From positions 1,267,332 to 1,331,331 of the forward strand of contig NZ_GL622359.1 in assembly GCF_000185505.1 (NCBI RefSeq): DNA of 64,000 bases, given 5' to 3'. Source of the stretch: Pseudoramibacter alactolyticus ATCC 23263. Lineage in GTDB: Bacteria > Bacillota > Clostridia > Eubacteriales > Eubacteriaceae. Numbering within the stretch: position 1 is the first letter of the stretch; each line of letters begins with the position of its first letter. Shown here in pieces: positions 41,749 through 50,530 of the stretch. Both the position numbers and the translations under genes were made by a program. The notes under the pieces are model-generated. The model searched no databases. It saw only the letters and a list, made by a program, of their open reading frames with translations, and had not been told where the DNA came from.

Positions 41749-42807
41749 ATGAACCATCAAGATCCCTTTGTCCTGCAGGATTTCAACGTCGCCCCCGGCG
41801 AAAAGCAGCGGGCCGTGCTCACCGTGGCGGACTGCCCCTTCCGGATGCCGGCCACCGTGATCCGCGGCGTGCGGCCCGGGCCGACGCTGTTGGTCACCGC
41901 CGGGGTGCACAACATGGAGTTTGTGGGCATCAACGCGGCGATTCAGCTGGCGAACGACACCCGCCCGGAGGACATCGCCGGGACGCTGTTCGTCATCTCG
42001 CTGATCAACACCGACGGCTTCGAGCACCGCACCATGAGCGTGACCCACGCCGACGGCAAAAACCTCAACCGAGTGTTTCCCGGCGACGCGGCCGGTACGG
42101 CATCCGAGCGGCTGGCCGCCTGGTTTGTGGCCGAGATCTTCCCCCGGGTGGACCGGGTGATCGACCTACACTCCGGCGATAACTACGAAAAGCTTCTGCC
42201 GCTGGTCTTCTTCCAGGGGGCCCACGACGAGGCCGTCATGGCCGCCTCCTACGAAATGGCCCGGGCGGCGAACACCCGCTGCCTGATCCGTTCCCATGTG
42301 GCCCATGGCGGCCTTTACAGCGAGGCCGGCAGCTGCGGCGTGCCGGGGCTCATCCTCGAGCGGGGCTGCCTCTCCCAGTGGACCCAGGAGGAGGTGGATG
42401 CCGATGTGGCCGATGTGCAAAACATCATGGCCGTGCTGGGCATGCGCCCGGGCATCACCCCCAAGCCGCATTATCACAAGCCGGTCATCACCCACACGAC
42501 CTATGCCGAAGCGCCCCACACCGGCTGCTGGTACCCCATTTATCAGCCGGGAGAATACGTGATCGAAGGCGAGATCGTCGGCGAGATCCGCGACTACTTC
42601 GGCGATCTCATCTGCGTGTGCACGGCGGATATGGACGGCATCATCCTTTACGAAACCCAGAGCTTAAACATCATCGCAGGAGACCCGATGATCGCCATCG
42701 GCTGCACCCATTTCGACGCGCATCAGGCCGATCTGCCGGCCTATATCACCGAAACCTATGACCACGTGCACCCGCTGGTGGGCATCGATACGGAATTTGA
42801 CGTGTAA
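41749..42807 (+). CDS. M14/AstE-AspA-type zinc metallohydrolase
   Basis: A 352-residue member of the succinylglutamate desuccinylase/aspartoacylase branch of M14 zinc hydrolases. The first two zinc ligands lie in TAGVHNMEFVGINAA (His and Glu), the third in VIDLHSGDNYEKL, and LNRVFPGD is typical. It likely cleaves an N-acyl amino acid or small peptide. AGGAGGAACC fits the ATG at 41749. It lies 21 bases before a dipeptide ABC permease gene, so it probably processes what that transporter imports. Confidence 0.87.
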   Translation: MNHQDPFVLQDFNVAPGEKQRAVLTVADCPFRMPATVIRGVRPGPTLLVTAGVHNMEFVGINAAIQLANDTRPEDIAGTLFVISLINTDGFEHRTMSVTHADGKNLNRVFPGDAAGTASERLAAWFVAEIFPRVDRVIDLHSGDNYEKLLPLVFFQGAHDEAVMAASYEMARAANTRCLIRSHVAHGGLYSEAGSCGVPGLILERGCLSQWTQEEVDADVADVQNIMAVLGMRPGITPKPHYHKPVITHTTYAEAPHTGCWYPIYQPGEYVIEGEIVGEIRDYFGDLICVCTADMDGIILYETQSLNIIAGDPMIAIGCTHFDAHQADLPAYITETYDHVHPLVGIDTEFDV

Positions 42808-42828
42808 TTTGCACAACAGGAGGTTTTT

Positions 42829-43767
42829 TTGAACCGATCATTTTTGGGCGGACGGCTTTTGCAGATCGTCATCGTGCTCTTTGGCGTGAGCCTCATCACC
42901 TTTGCCCTCACCTATCTTTCCCCGGGGGATCCGGCGGTGTCCAGCTTCACCTCCCAGGGCATCTCGCCCACCAAAACCCAGGTGGCCGAGCGGCGCCGCG
43001 ATATGGGCCTGGACCAACCTTTTATCAAACAATACGGCAAGTGGCTCGCCGGTATCTGCCGCGGGGATTTCGGCATCTCCTATTCCCGGAACGAGCCGGT
43101 GACGGCGGTGCTGCTTTCGCGGCTTATGCCGACGCTCGGGCTCGCGCTGCTGGCCCTGGCGTTTATGCTTGCCATCGCGATCCCCGAGGGAACCTGCGCC
43201 GCCGTTCACGAGCACGGCTGGCCGGATCACCTGCTGCGGGGCATCACCTTTCTGGGCATCTCGATCCCCAATTTCTGGTTCGGGATGATCTTAATGTTCG
43301 TGCTGGGGCTCAAACTGCATCTGCTGCCGATTCTTTCCAGCTCGGCCGGCTTTTCCTCGATGATCATGCCGGCGCTGACCCTGGCCTTTGCCATGTCGGC
43401 CAAATACGCCAGGCAGGTGCGCACCGCGGTGCTGGAAGAGCTGGGCCAGGATTATATCGTCGGCGCCCGGGCCCGGGGCCTTTCCGAACGGCAGATTCTC
43501 TGGCGCCACGTGCTCCCCAACGCGATGCTCCCCCTGGTGACGATGCTCGGCCTCTCCCTGGGGAGCCTTTTGGGCGGCACCGCCGTGGTGGAGGTGCTCT
43601 TTGCCTATCCGGGGCTGGGCAATCTCGCGGTGGAAGCCATCGAGAACTACGATTATCCGCTGGTGCAGGGCTATGTGCTGTGGATCGCGCTGATCTACAT
43701 GGTGATTAATTTCGTCGTCGACATGACCTATCACCGGCTCGATCCCAGAGTGCGGCTGAGGGGGTGA
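42829..43767 (+). CDS. Peptide/nickel ABC transporter permease, DppB type
   Basis: A 312-residue inner-membrane permease with six helices. The N-terminal RLLQIVIVLFGVSLITFALT and the coupling EAA loop RARGLSERQILWRHVLPNAM (about 215-235) are characteristic of DppB/OppB. The start codon is TTG after AGGAGG. It forms the membrane channel with DppC of the next gene. Confidence 0.92.
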   Translation: MNRSFLGGRLLQIVIVLFGVSLITFALTYLSPGDPAVSSFTSQGISPTKTQVAERRRDMGLDQPFIKQYGKWLAGICRGDFGISYSRNEPVTAVLLSRLMPTLGLALLALAFMLAIAIPEGTCAAVHEHGWPDHLLRGITFLGISIPNFWFGMILMFVLGLKLHLLPILSSSAGFSSMIMPALTLAFAMSAKYARQVRTAVLEELGQDYIVGARARGLSERQILWRHVLPNAMLPLVTMLGLSLGSLLGGTAVVEVLFAYPGLGNLAVEAIENYDYPLVQGYVLWIALIYMVINFVVDMTYHRLDPRVRLRG

Positions 43768-43772
43768 GACCG

Positions 43773-44627
43773 ATGCCTTTTTTGAACCGATCCCGAAAGC
43801 AGCCGGCCGGGATGCTCGGCGTGAAGGAAAACCGCCGGGGCTTTATCCTCCTGTCCGCGCTGGTGGTGCTGATCCTGCTCGTCGCGGTGCTCGCGCCGGC
43901 CACCACCCCGCAGGATCCCACCGAGACCCACATGACCCTGGCCTTTGAACGCCCGGGCCCCGGCCACATCATGGGCACCGACCGCCTGGGCCGGGACGTG
44001 TTCTCCCGGGTGATCGCCGCGGCGCACATCTCCGTGCCGGCAACTTTGGCGCTGGTGGCCATCATTCTGACGGCGGGCACGGCCCTGGGCATCCTCGCCG
44101 GCTATTTCGGCGGGGTGCTCGACGCGGTGATCATGCGCATCGCCGACATGATGATCTCCTTCCCCGGGATGGTGCTCGCCATCGCCGTAGCGGGCTTCAT
44201 GGGGGCGAGCATCACCAATGCCATCATCGCCATCGCCGTGGTCAGCTGGACCAAATACGCGCGCCTGGCCCGGTCGCTGACGCTCAAAATCCGCCACGAG
44301 GACTATGTGGCGGCGGCATTAACCACCGGCTCGCGCACCGGCCACATCCTGTGGCGCTACATGCTGCCGGGGGTGCTGCCGACGATGGTGGTCACCGCCG
44401 CCTCCGACGTCGGGGGCATGATGCTCGAGCTCGCGGGGCTTTCCTTCCTGGGGTTCGGCGCCCAGCCGCCCAACCCCGAATGGGGCCTGATGCTCAGCGA
44501 AGGCCGGCCGTTTTTTATCGCCCGCCCCTGGCTGATCGTCTATCCGGGGCTGGCCATCGTCATCGTCGTCTCGATTTTTAACCTCTGGGGCGACAGCCTG
44601 CGCGACGTGCTGGATCCGAAGGCCTGA
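43773..44627 (+). CDS. Peptide/nickel ABC transporter permease, DppC type
   Basis: A 284-residue permease paired with DppB. HIMGTDRLGRDVFSRVIAAA (about 68-87) is the DppC/OppC signature, and the EAA loop is AALTTGSRTGHILWRYMLPG. The chosen ATG at 43773 follows GGGGTGAG, which also contains the stop of DppB; a GTG three codons upstream is possible. Confidence 0.92.
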   Translation: MPFLNRSRKQPAGMLGVKENRRGFILLSALVVLILLVAVLAPATTPQDPTETHMTLAFERPGPGHIMGTDRLGRDVFSRVIAAAHISVPATLALVAIILTAGTALGILAGYFGGVLDAVIMRIADMMISFPGMVLAIAVAGFMGASITNAIIAIAVVSWTKYARLARSLTLKIRHEDYVAAALTTGSRTGHILWRYMLPGVLPTMVVTAASDVGGMMLELAGLSFLGFGAQPPNPEWGLMLSEGRPFFIARPWLIVYPGLAIVIVVSIFNLWGDSLRDVLDPKA

Positions 44628-44751
44628 GCCCCGGCGAGGCGGCGCGCAGGCCCCCTTTTCCTTCGGCCGATTTGCATTCATTATTTGTGAGGCCGTTTTT
44701 CCGGCCGCGCCTTTGACGGCGTCTGTTAAAAAAGAGAGAGTAGAAACAACG

Positions 44752-46335
44752 ATGAAAAAACAAAAAGTGTTCCCTTTAATTGCAGCGGTGGCGCTCGCCT
44801 GTGTGATGGCCTGCTCGCTGGCCGCCTGCCGCGTCAGCAAGGCCGATAAAGACACCCTGCGCTTCGTCGGCACGGATTATGCCGGCGGCAATCTCGACCC
44901 GTCCTATATGGACAACGCCGCCTGGCAGCTTGAACGCCTCGGCATCGGCGAGACCCTCTTTCGCCTCGACGAGCACGGCAAGGCCCGGCCCTGGCTCGCC
45001 AAGAGCTGTCAGGTGAACGCCGATCAGTCCCGGTGGGTGATCACCCTGAAGAAGAACGTCGTCTTCTCTAACGGCAAAAAGCTGACCGCCTCCGGCGCAA
45101 AAGCCGCCATCGATCGGATGTTCGCCAACGAGAAGGCGAAAAAGGGCACGACCACCCCCTCCACCTATTTGAATCCCGCCGGCATCGCGGCGGACGACGC
45201 CGCCGGGACCCTCACCATCACCACCGACCCGGCCCAGTACGTCGACGTGCCGGCGGCCCTGGCGCATCCCGACTTTTGCATGATTGACACTTCGTCGAAA
45301 ACCGATGTCTCAAGCCGGCCCATCGGCACCGGCCCCTACGTCGTGACAGCAATCAAGACCAAAAAGAGTTACACCCTCGAAAAGAACAAGCATTATTGGG
45401 ACGGCCAGGTGCCCTATAAAAAGGTGATCTTCACCTGCTCAGACGACGCTTCCGCCAAGGCGCTGGCCCTGCAAAGCGGCGATCAGGACGTCGCGGAAAA
45501 CATAACGACCGCCACAGACCTGAAGACCCTCAAGGACGACGGCAACTACCGCGTGAAGGAGGTCCAGGCCGTCCGCACCGGCTTTACCTATATGAATATG
45601 CGCGCCGGCCGCCCCCTGGCCAACAAAGCCCTGCGCCGGGCCCTTTGCACCGCCGTGGACAACAAAACGATCTGCAACAAAACGGTCGGCGGGCTCTATG
45701 CCCCCGGCGTCGGCATTCTGCCCACCGCCATCGACTACGGCAGCAAAGACGTGAAGGACACCACGCCCTATTCCCTCAAAAAGGCCAAAGCCATCCTGGA
45801 TGCCGCCGGCATCAAAAACACGGACAAAGACGGCTGGCGAGAGCTTTCCGGCAAGAACATCACCCTGACCTATCTAACCTTCTCCGGGCGCAATCTCCCC
45901 GAATTTGCCGAGGCCCAGGCGGATTTCATGAAGAAGATCGGCATCAAGGTAACGGTGAAGAAAACCGACGCCGATACCCACTGGAACAAGCTTGTCGCCG
46001 GGGATTTTGATCTCGCCAACCTGACCTGGAACGTCATGCAGTCCGGCGATCCCCAGGGCTTTATGCTCAACTTTTCATCCGGCGCCGAAAACAACTACGG
46101 CAAATACGCCAGCGGCCAGTACGACGCGCTCTACGCCCAGCTGAAGACCACCAAGAACACGGCCGCCCGCAGGCAGCTCTTCACCCAGCTGCAGCAAATT
46201 CTCGAGGACGACGCCGCCGTGATCGTCAACGGCTATTACAAGACCAATATCTGCTGGTCCAAAAATGTCACCGGCGTGACCTATCTGCCCGTGGATTACT
46301 ACTGGATCACCAAGGATATCAGGCCCGCCTCATAG
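44752..46335 (+). CDS. Peptide-binding lipoprotein (ABC solute-binding family 5)
   Basis: A 527-residue extracellular binding lipoprotein. The signal peptide MKKQKVFPLIAAVALACVMA ends in the lipobox LAAC (about residues 23-26), a substrate for Lgt and the LspA encoded at 10.4 kb. The mature part has SBP_bac_5 features: RPWLAKSCQVNADQSRWVIT, then VVFSNGKKLTASGAKAAIDR and RPIGTGPYVVTAIK. It should deliver oligopeptides or a related ligand to DppBC. The ribosome site is weak (AGAGAGAG). It lies between the permease and ATPase genes. Confidence 0.91.
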   Translation: MKKQKVFPLIAAVALACVMACSLAACRVSKADKDTLRFVGTDYAGGNLDPSYMDNAAWQLERLGIGETLFRLDEHGKARPWLAKSCQVNADQSRWVITLKKNVVFSNGKKLTASGAKAAIDRMFANEKAKKGTTTPSTYLNPAGIAADDAAGTLTITTDPAQYVDVPAALAHPDFCMIDTSSKTDVSSRPIGTGPYVVTAIKTKKSYTLEKNKHYWDGQVPYKKVIFTCSDDASAKALALQSGDQDVAENITTATDLKTLKDDGNYRVKEVQAVRTGFTYMNMRAGRPLANKALRRALCTAVDNKTICNKTVGGLYAPGVGILPTAIDYGSKDVKDTTPYSLKKAKAILDAAGIKNTDKDGWRELSGKNITLTYLTFSGRNLPEFAEAQADFMKKIGIKVTVKKTDADTHWNKLVAGDFDLANLTWNVMQSGDPQGFMLNFSSGAENNYGKYASGQYDALYAQLKTTKNTAARRQLFTQLQQILEDDAAVIVNGYYKTNICWSKNVTGVTYLPVDYYWITKDIRPAS

Positions 46336-46525
46336 GGCATTTTCCCCCACAAACAAGCGCGACGAGCCGGGGATTTCCCCGCGCCCGTTTGATCGGTTTA
46401 CGGAGGGTGACCGACAACCCTCCCCCAGGCACCCTCTCCTTACACCCAAGGGGCGCTTTTTGTCCTGAAGAGGAATCATTGTTCCGAGCCCAACCGCCAC
46501 CCGCACCCATTTTACAGGAGAAACC

Positions 46526-47320
46526 ATGCTGCAATTCAACCACGTGACCATCTGCTACGGCGAACGCCCCGTCGTCGAGGATTTTTCCCTCGCCGTCGAC
46601 ACCGGGCAGATCGTCGGCATCGTCGGCGAATCCGGCTCCGGCAAAACCACGGTGATCCGCGCCGCCATGGGCCTGCTCCCGGGGGACGGGCATATCGCCG
46701 AGGGCCAAATCCTGCTGGATGATGTGGATCTCACCGCCCTTTCCCAAAAAGAGTGGCTCGCCTACCGGGGCGAGCGCATCGCGATGATCTTCCAGGATGC
46801 CGGGGCGATGCTCAATCCCATTCTGCCCATTGGCAAACAATTTGTCGAAATGCTCGTCGCCCACCATCCGGACCTCGACCCCAAAGACGCCCGCGAGCTC
46901 GCCTTGACGGGGCTTCGCGCCGTGAACCTCGCCGATCCAAAGCGGGTGATGGCCGCCTACACCTTCGAGCTTTCCGGCGGGATGCGCCAGCGGGTGGGCA
47001 TCGCCATGGCCATGGCCTTCGACCCCCAGCTGCTCCTCGCCGACGAGCCCACCTCCGCCCTGGACGTGACCACCCAGGCCCAGATCGTGCGCCAGATGAT
47101 CGCCCTCAACCGCGCCCACCACGACCGCCAGGCCATCGTGATGGTCACCCACAACCTCGGCGTCGCCGCCTATATGAGCGATGTCATCGTCGTGATGAAG
47201 GACGGGCGCATTGTGGAAACCGGGGCGCGCGACGCGATTTTGCACCGCCCCGCCGATCCCTACACCAAACGGCTTCTGGCCGCCGTGCCCACCATGGCCG
47301 AAGGGAGGATGCCCCGATGA
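46526..47320 (+). CDS. Peptide ABC transporter ATPase, DppD type
   Basis: A 264-residue ABC ATPase: Walker A GESGSGKTTVIRA (about 34-46), Q-loop region MIFQDAGAMLNP, signature LSGGMRQRVGIAMAMAFDPQ, Walker B LLLADEPTSALDVTTQAQ. AGGAGAAACC precedes the ATG. Its stop overlaps the next ATPase start by four bases. It lacks the Cys-rich oligopeptide C-terminal extension of longer DppD proteins. Confidence 0.92.
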   Translation: MLQFNHVTICYGERPVVEDFSLAVDTGQIVGIVGESGSGKTTVIRAAMGLLPGDGHIAEGQILLDDVDLTALSQKEWLAYRGERIAMIFQDAGAMLNPILPIGKQFVEMLVAHHPDLDPKDARELALTGLRAVNLADPKRVMAAYTFELSGGMRQRVGIAMAMAFDPQLLLADEPTSALDVTTQAQIVRQMIALNRAHHDRQAIVMVTHNLGVAAYMSDVIVVMKDGRIVETGARDAILHRPADPYTKRLLAAVPTMAEGRMPR

Positions 47321-48285
47321 CCGCCCTGCTCGAAACGAAACATTTAACCAAACGCTTTCCCACGCCGGACGGCCGGGAACTGACCGCCTGCGACGCCATC
47401 TCGCTGACCATTGCCCCGGGCGAAACCCTCGGCATCGTCGGGGAATCGGGCTGCGGCAAATCCACCCTGGCCCGGATGCTCCTCAAGCTCACCCCGCCGA
47501 GCTCCGGGCAGATCCTGCTCCACGGTCGGGATATCACCGCCTCGAAGGGGGAAGCCCGCCGCCAGGAACGCCGCGCCGTCCAGATGGTTTTCCAGGACCC
47601 GACCCGGGCCTTTAACCCCCGGATGCGCGTGCGGGACATCCTGTGCGAGCCGATGGACAACTTCGGCCTGATCGACCGGGCCCGCCGGGACGAAGCCGCC
47701 CGATGGCTGCTGCGCCTGGTGGAGCTGCCCGAGGATTTCGCGAGCCGCTATCCCCACAGCATGAGCGGCGGCCAGCGCCAGCGCATCGGCATCGCCCGGG
47801 CCCTCGCCGTGGAGCCGGAGCTCATCGTGATGGACGAGGCCACCGCCGCCCTGGACGTTTCGGTGCAAAAGGAACTGCTCGCCGTGGTGAGCCGCATCCA
47901 AAAGCGGGGCCGCATCGCCATCGCCTTTATCTGCCACGATCTGGCGCTGGTCAAACAATTCTGCGATCGCGCCGCGGTGATGTATCTGGGGAATATCGTG
48001 GAGACCCTGCCCGCCGGCGCCCTGCCGGAGGCTGCCCGCCATCCCTACACCAAAAGCCTGATCGCCGCGATCTTCGACGTGGCCATGGATTTCTCCCGGC
48101 CCATCGCAACCATCCCCGGCGAGGTGCCCTCCGCGGTGGACCGGCCCCGGGGCTGCCCCTTTGCCGACCGCTGCCCCGACTGCTTTGACGTGTGCCGCCG
48201 GGACAAACCGGTGCTCACGGAAATCGCCCCGGGCCACACCTGCGCCTGCCACCAGGTGACCTGTCACCGGGTGGCCCATGCCTGA
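47317..48285 (+). CDS. Peptide ABC transporter ATPase, DppF type
   Basis: A 322-residue ABC ATPase: Walker A GESGCGKSTLARML, signature HSMSGGQRQRIGIARALAVE, Walker B LIVMDEATAALDVSVQKE. The C-terminal oligopeptide domain holds the cysteine cluster CPFADRCPDCFDVCRRD (about 282-298), which binds Fe-S in some homologues. It ends eight bases into the truncated MATE gene. Confidence 0.92.
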   Translation: MTALLETKHLTKRFPTPDGRELTACDAISLTIAPGETLGIVGESGCGKSTLARMLLKLTPPSSGQILLHGRDITASKGEARRQERRAVQMVFQDPTRAFNPRMRVRDILCEPMDNFGLIDRARRDEAARWLLRLVELPEDFASRYPHSMSGGQRQRIGIARALAVEPELIVMDEATAALDVSVQKELLAVVSRIQKRGRIAIAFICHDLALVKQFCDRAAVMYLGNIVETLPAGALPEAARHPYTKSLIAAIFDVAMDFSRPIATIPGEVPSAVDRPRGCPFADRCPDCFDVCRRDKPVLTEIAPGHTCACHQVTCHRVAHA

Positions 48286-48670
48286 CCGGATGGCGGACAT
48301 CCGCAAACGGCTTTTGATCTTCGCGGAGCCGCTGATCGCGATCTTCACCACCGACGCGGCCGTGATCGTCTGGGGCGTGCGGCAGATACATTGGTGCATC
48401 CCCCTGTATTTTATCTACGCCCACAACCAAACTTTAGCGGGCTGCCTGCGCGGCGAAGGGCGCACCTTCTGGCCGATGGCGATCGCGCTTTTTTGTGTGT
48501 GCGGCCTGCGGGTGGGGTGGATCCTCGTCGGGCTTGGCGCCCTCCATCTGGCCGATCCCCGGGTGATTTACACCGCCTATCCCGTCACCTGGATCGCCGC
48601 GGGCCTGGCCCTGAGGCTTTACGACCGCTTTGGCGTGCGGCGAAAACAACCCTTTAAAAAAACGTGCTGA
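48278..48670 (+). pseudogene. C-terminal fragment of a MATE-family efflux transporter
   Basis: The 130-residue frame matches only the last quarter of MATE (MatE/NorM-like) transporters: LLIFAEPLIAIFTTDAAVI, IHWCIPLYFIYAHNQTLAG, CLRGEGRTFWPM and LRVGWILVGLG. Full members have about 450 residues. It begins inside the end of dppF, so a deletion probably removed the N-terminal three quarters. A transport function is not expected. A symmetric terminator follows at its stop codon. Confidence 0.75.
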
Positions 48671-48690
48671 CAACCATCAGCACGTTTTTT
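48658..48690. terminator. Bidirectional terminator
   Basis: AAAACGTGCTGA, CAACCA loop, TCAGCACGTTTTTT, at the stop codons of the MATE stump (plus) and the hypothetical gene (minus). Confidence 0.85.
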
Positions 48691-49168
48691 GATTTCGCCG
48701 ATCCTCTCCAAACCATTGGCGAATATCTTCTGCCTCATTATAAAAGCTGTAATAAACACTTTGGCGGCATAGAATATTTTGGGGATCATCGATCACTTGA
48801 AAAGCATCCGGCGGATAAAAATAACAATCCCACGATTCGTCCATCACCAGATAATACCCGTTTTTATCACAGCCGATCGCCTTATATACTTTGTCGGCAA
48901 TCAGATCCGGCAGGTCCCCTTCATAGCGACACACCGCACATTGCACCAACGCCTCGTCGTCATTTAACACGCCGTCCGGATCTGAGAGCACTTCGAAATC
49001 TTCAAACCGGTTAAAATTAAAGATCTCACCGGTGTCGTCCAAAACGTGCAAGGCGTTTCTAACACCCTGCCAATATTCTAAAAAATAGGCGTTATAAACC
49101 GTTAATGGACTTAACCGTTCGTTTTTCTTGCCGATATAGCGCACCCTGGCGGGCTTTTTATCCCACAT
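48677..49168 (-). CDS. Hypothetical protein with two SH3-like repeats
   Basis: A 163-residue cytosolic protein without a family I can name. Two halves look alike: [20 protein letters not shown] to the [20 protein letters not shown] segment (about 7-62), and [20 protein letters not shown] to [20 protein letters not shown] (about 80-125). Each has a Y-x-G turn, a VY strand, an acidic D-E/D-T pair and a final F-x-V strand, as in small SH3-like barrels. Its ATG overlaps the acetyltransferase stop by 11 bases, so it is cotranscribed. Confidence 0.65.
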   Translation of the reverse strand: MWDKKPARVRYIGKKNERLSPLTVYNAYFLEYWQGVRNALHVLDDTGEIFNFNRFEDFEVLSDPDGVLNDDEALVQCAVCRYEGDLPDLIADKVYKAIGCDKNGYYLVMDESWDCYFYPPDAFQVIDDPQNILCRQSVYYSFYNEAEDIRQWFGEDRRNQKTC

Positions 49169-49760
49169 GGTCCTTCATTGTTTTGGAGGCGGCGCCTTCG
49201 ATGTTTTTAATCAACTTGGCCGGCACGCCGCCCACCATGGTATTCGCCGGCACATCCCGGGTGACCACCGCCCCGGCCGCCACCACGGCATACTCGCCGA
49301 TGGTAACCCCGGCGGTGACGGTGGCGCCGGCCCCGATCCACGCGCCCTGCCCGATGCGAATTGGCGCCGGATGCAGCTGCTGCCGCCTGGCCGGATCGAG
49401 ATCGTGGTTGAGGGTGGCCAGCACCACCCCGTGGCCGATTAAAGCGCCGTCGCCGATAAAAATCCCGCCCTGATCCTGAAATTTGCAGCCCACGTTGATA
49501 AAAACGCGATCGCCGATGTGGATGTTCTTGCCGAAATCGGTATAGAACGGGGGAAACAGGCCGAAATCCGCGCCCACCGGCTCCCCGATCAGCTCAGAAA
49601 ACAGCGCCGCCAGTTCCTCCGGCTCGTGGTAGCGGGTGTTGATGGCCATCGTGATCTTTTGGGCCTTTCGGCTGAAGCGGCGCATCTCTTCCACAGCCTC
49701 CCGGTTCTCCCCAACGACCTCGCCCCGGTTAAAACGGGCAAGGAGTTCGGATAATTCCAT
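49158..49760 (-). CDS. Maltose/galactoside O-acetyltransferase family (left-handed beta-helix)
   Basis: A 200-residue hexapeptide-repeat acetyltransferase of the LacA/Maa family. The repeats run from [20 protein letters not shown] to [20 protein letters not shown], with the catalytic histidine in [11 protein letters not shown] (about 118). Members acetylate sugars with acetyl-CoA; the natural substrate is often unclear. AGGAGG precedes the ATG. Confidence 0.88.
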   Translation of the reverse strand: MELSELLARFNRGEVVGENREAVEEMRRFSRKAQKITMAINTRYHEPEELAALFSELIGEPVGADFGLFPPFYTDFGKNIHIGDRVFINVGCKFQDQGGIFIGDGALIGHGVVLATLNHDLDPARRQQLHPAPIRIGQGAWIGAGATVTAGVTIGEYAVVAAGAVVTRDVPANTMVGGVPAKLIKNIEGAASKTMKDHVG

Positions 49761-49816
49761 TCGTCTGCCTCCTGTTTTCGATTTTTAACAACGATGCAAA
49801 TCCCTGCCAAAAGCGT

Positions 49817-50332
49817 TTAACGCGCTTTTGAACGGCCAGCCGATTGATTTTTGCGGCCGATCTGCTCCCGGAGCGCTTTTAAAAAAGCAATCAGCGCCGG
49901 CTCGCAATTCGCCTTCACCACAATATAGGCCTGCCTGCCGCCGATCATCAAATAAAAATGGGTGGGCGTTTCAATCACCTTGTAAAGATCTTCATAACGA
50001 ATTTGACTTTCGCCGTTTGTCGATTTCACAATAACCCGCTCGGGCTCAAAGGTGTAGTCCAGCGGCAGGTTTTGGGAAATCTTGGTCGTGCGGTAGACCT
50101 TGCGAATCGCCCTATTGCTCACCAGATGGAGCAAAAGGGGATAGATCACCCCAAGAACCACGAAAAAAATACCGAGACCGCGGTTGTCTGTTATCCAGGT
50201 GCCTGCTCCGGCGACAATCAAAAACAAGGACAATCCGCCGATAATCAGCGCCGTCTTCTTCCCATTGATCGCCCGGCACATAGCCTTGTATTCCGCATAG
50301 GTGATGACCGTTGCCGTGTGATAGGTGTTCAT
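49817..50332 (-). CDS. YcxB-like membrane protein
   Basis: A 171-residue protein with two adjacent membrane helices (TALIIGGLSLFLIVAGAGTW and LGIFFVVLGVIYPLLLHLV, about 26-70) and a C-terminal cytosolic beta domain (FEPERVIVKSTNGESQIRYE, then DLYKVIETPTHFYLMIG), the layout of YcxB-like proteins. Function unknown. GGAGGTTAAATGACAG precedes the start. Confidence 0.7.
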   Translation of the reverse strand: MNTYHTATVITYAEYKAMCRAINGKKTALIIGGLSLFLIVAGAGTWITDNRGLGIFFVVLGVIYPLLLHLVSNRAIRKVYRTTKISQNLPLDYTFEPERVIVKSTNGESQIRYEDLYKVIETPTHFYLMIGGRQAYIVVKANCEPALIAFLKALREQIGRKNQSAGRSKAR

Positions 50333-50481
50333 CTGTCATTTAACCTCCGTTTCGCTAAAAGCATAGCACAAAACCGCGGACCCATCAACACGGGTGCAGC
50401 CGCCGACCGCCCGGCGGCTGCCGTCGGTCCGAATCCGCAAAGGGCGCGCGGCTGCCGGCTCTTTGTGATAAAATACTTATC

Positions 50482-50517
50482 AATTCAATCATTTCAATCA
50501 TTTCAATCATTTCAATC
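50482..50517 (+). repeat. 9-base tandem repeat (ATTTCAATC) next to a ribosome site
   Basis: Three exact copies of ATTTCAATC (50491-50517), preceded by a fourth with one change (AATTCAATC, 50482-50490). The array ends at the GGAGG that serves the gene at 50531; a possible -10 TAAAAT lies just upstream (about 50468-50473). Confidence 0.85.
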
Positions 50518-50530
50518 GGAGGCGCCCATT

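Noticed and set aside
46319..47245. Minus-strand frame across the DppD gene
   Set aside because: Shadow of DppD; the plus strand carries all ABC ATPase motifs.
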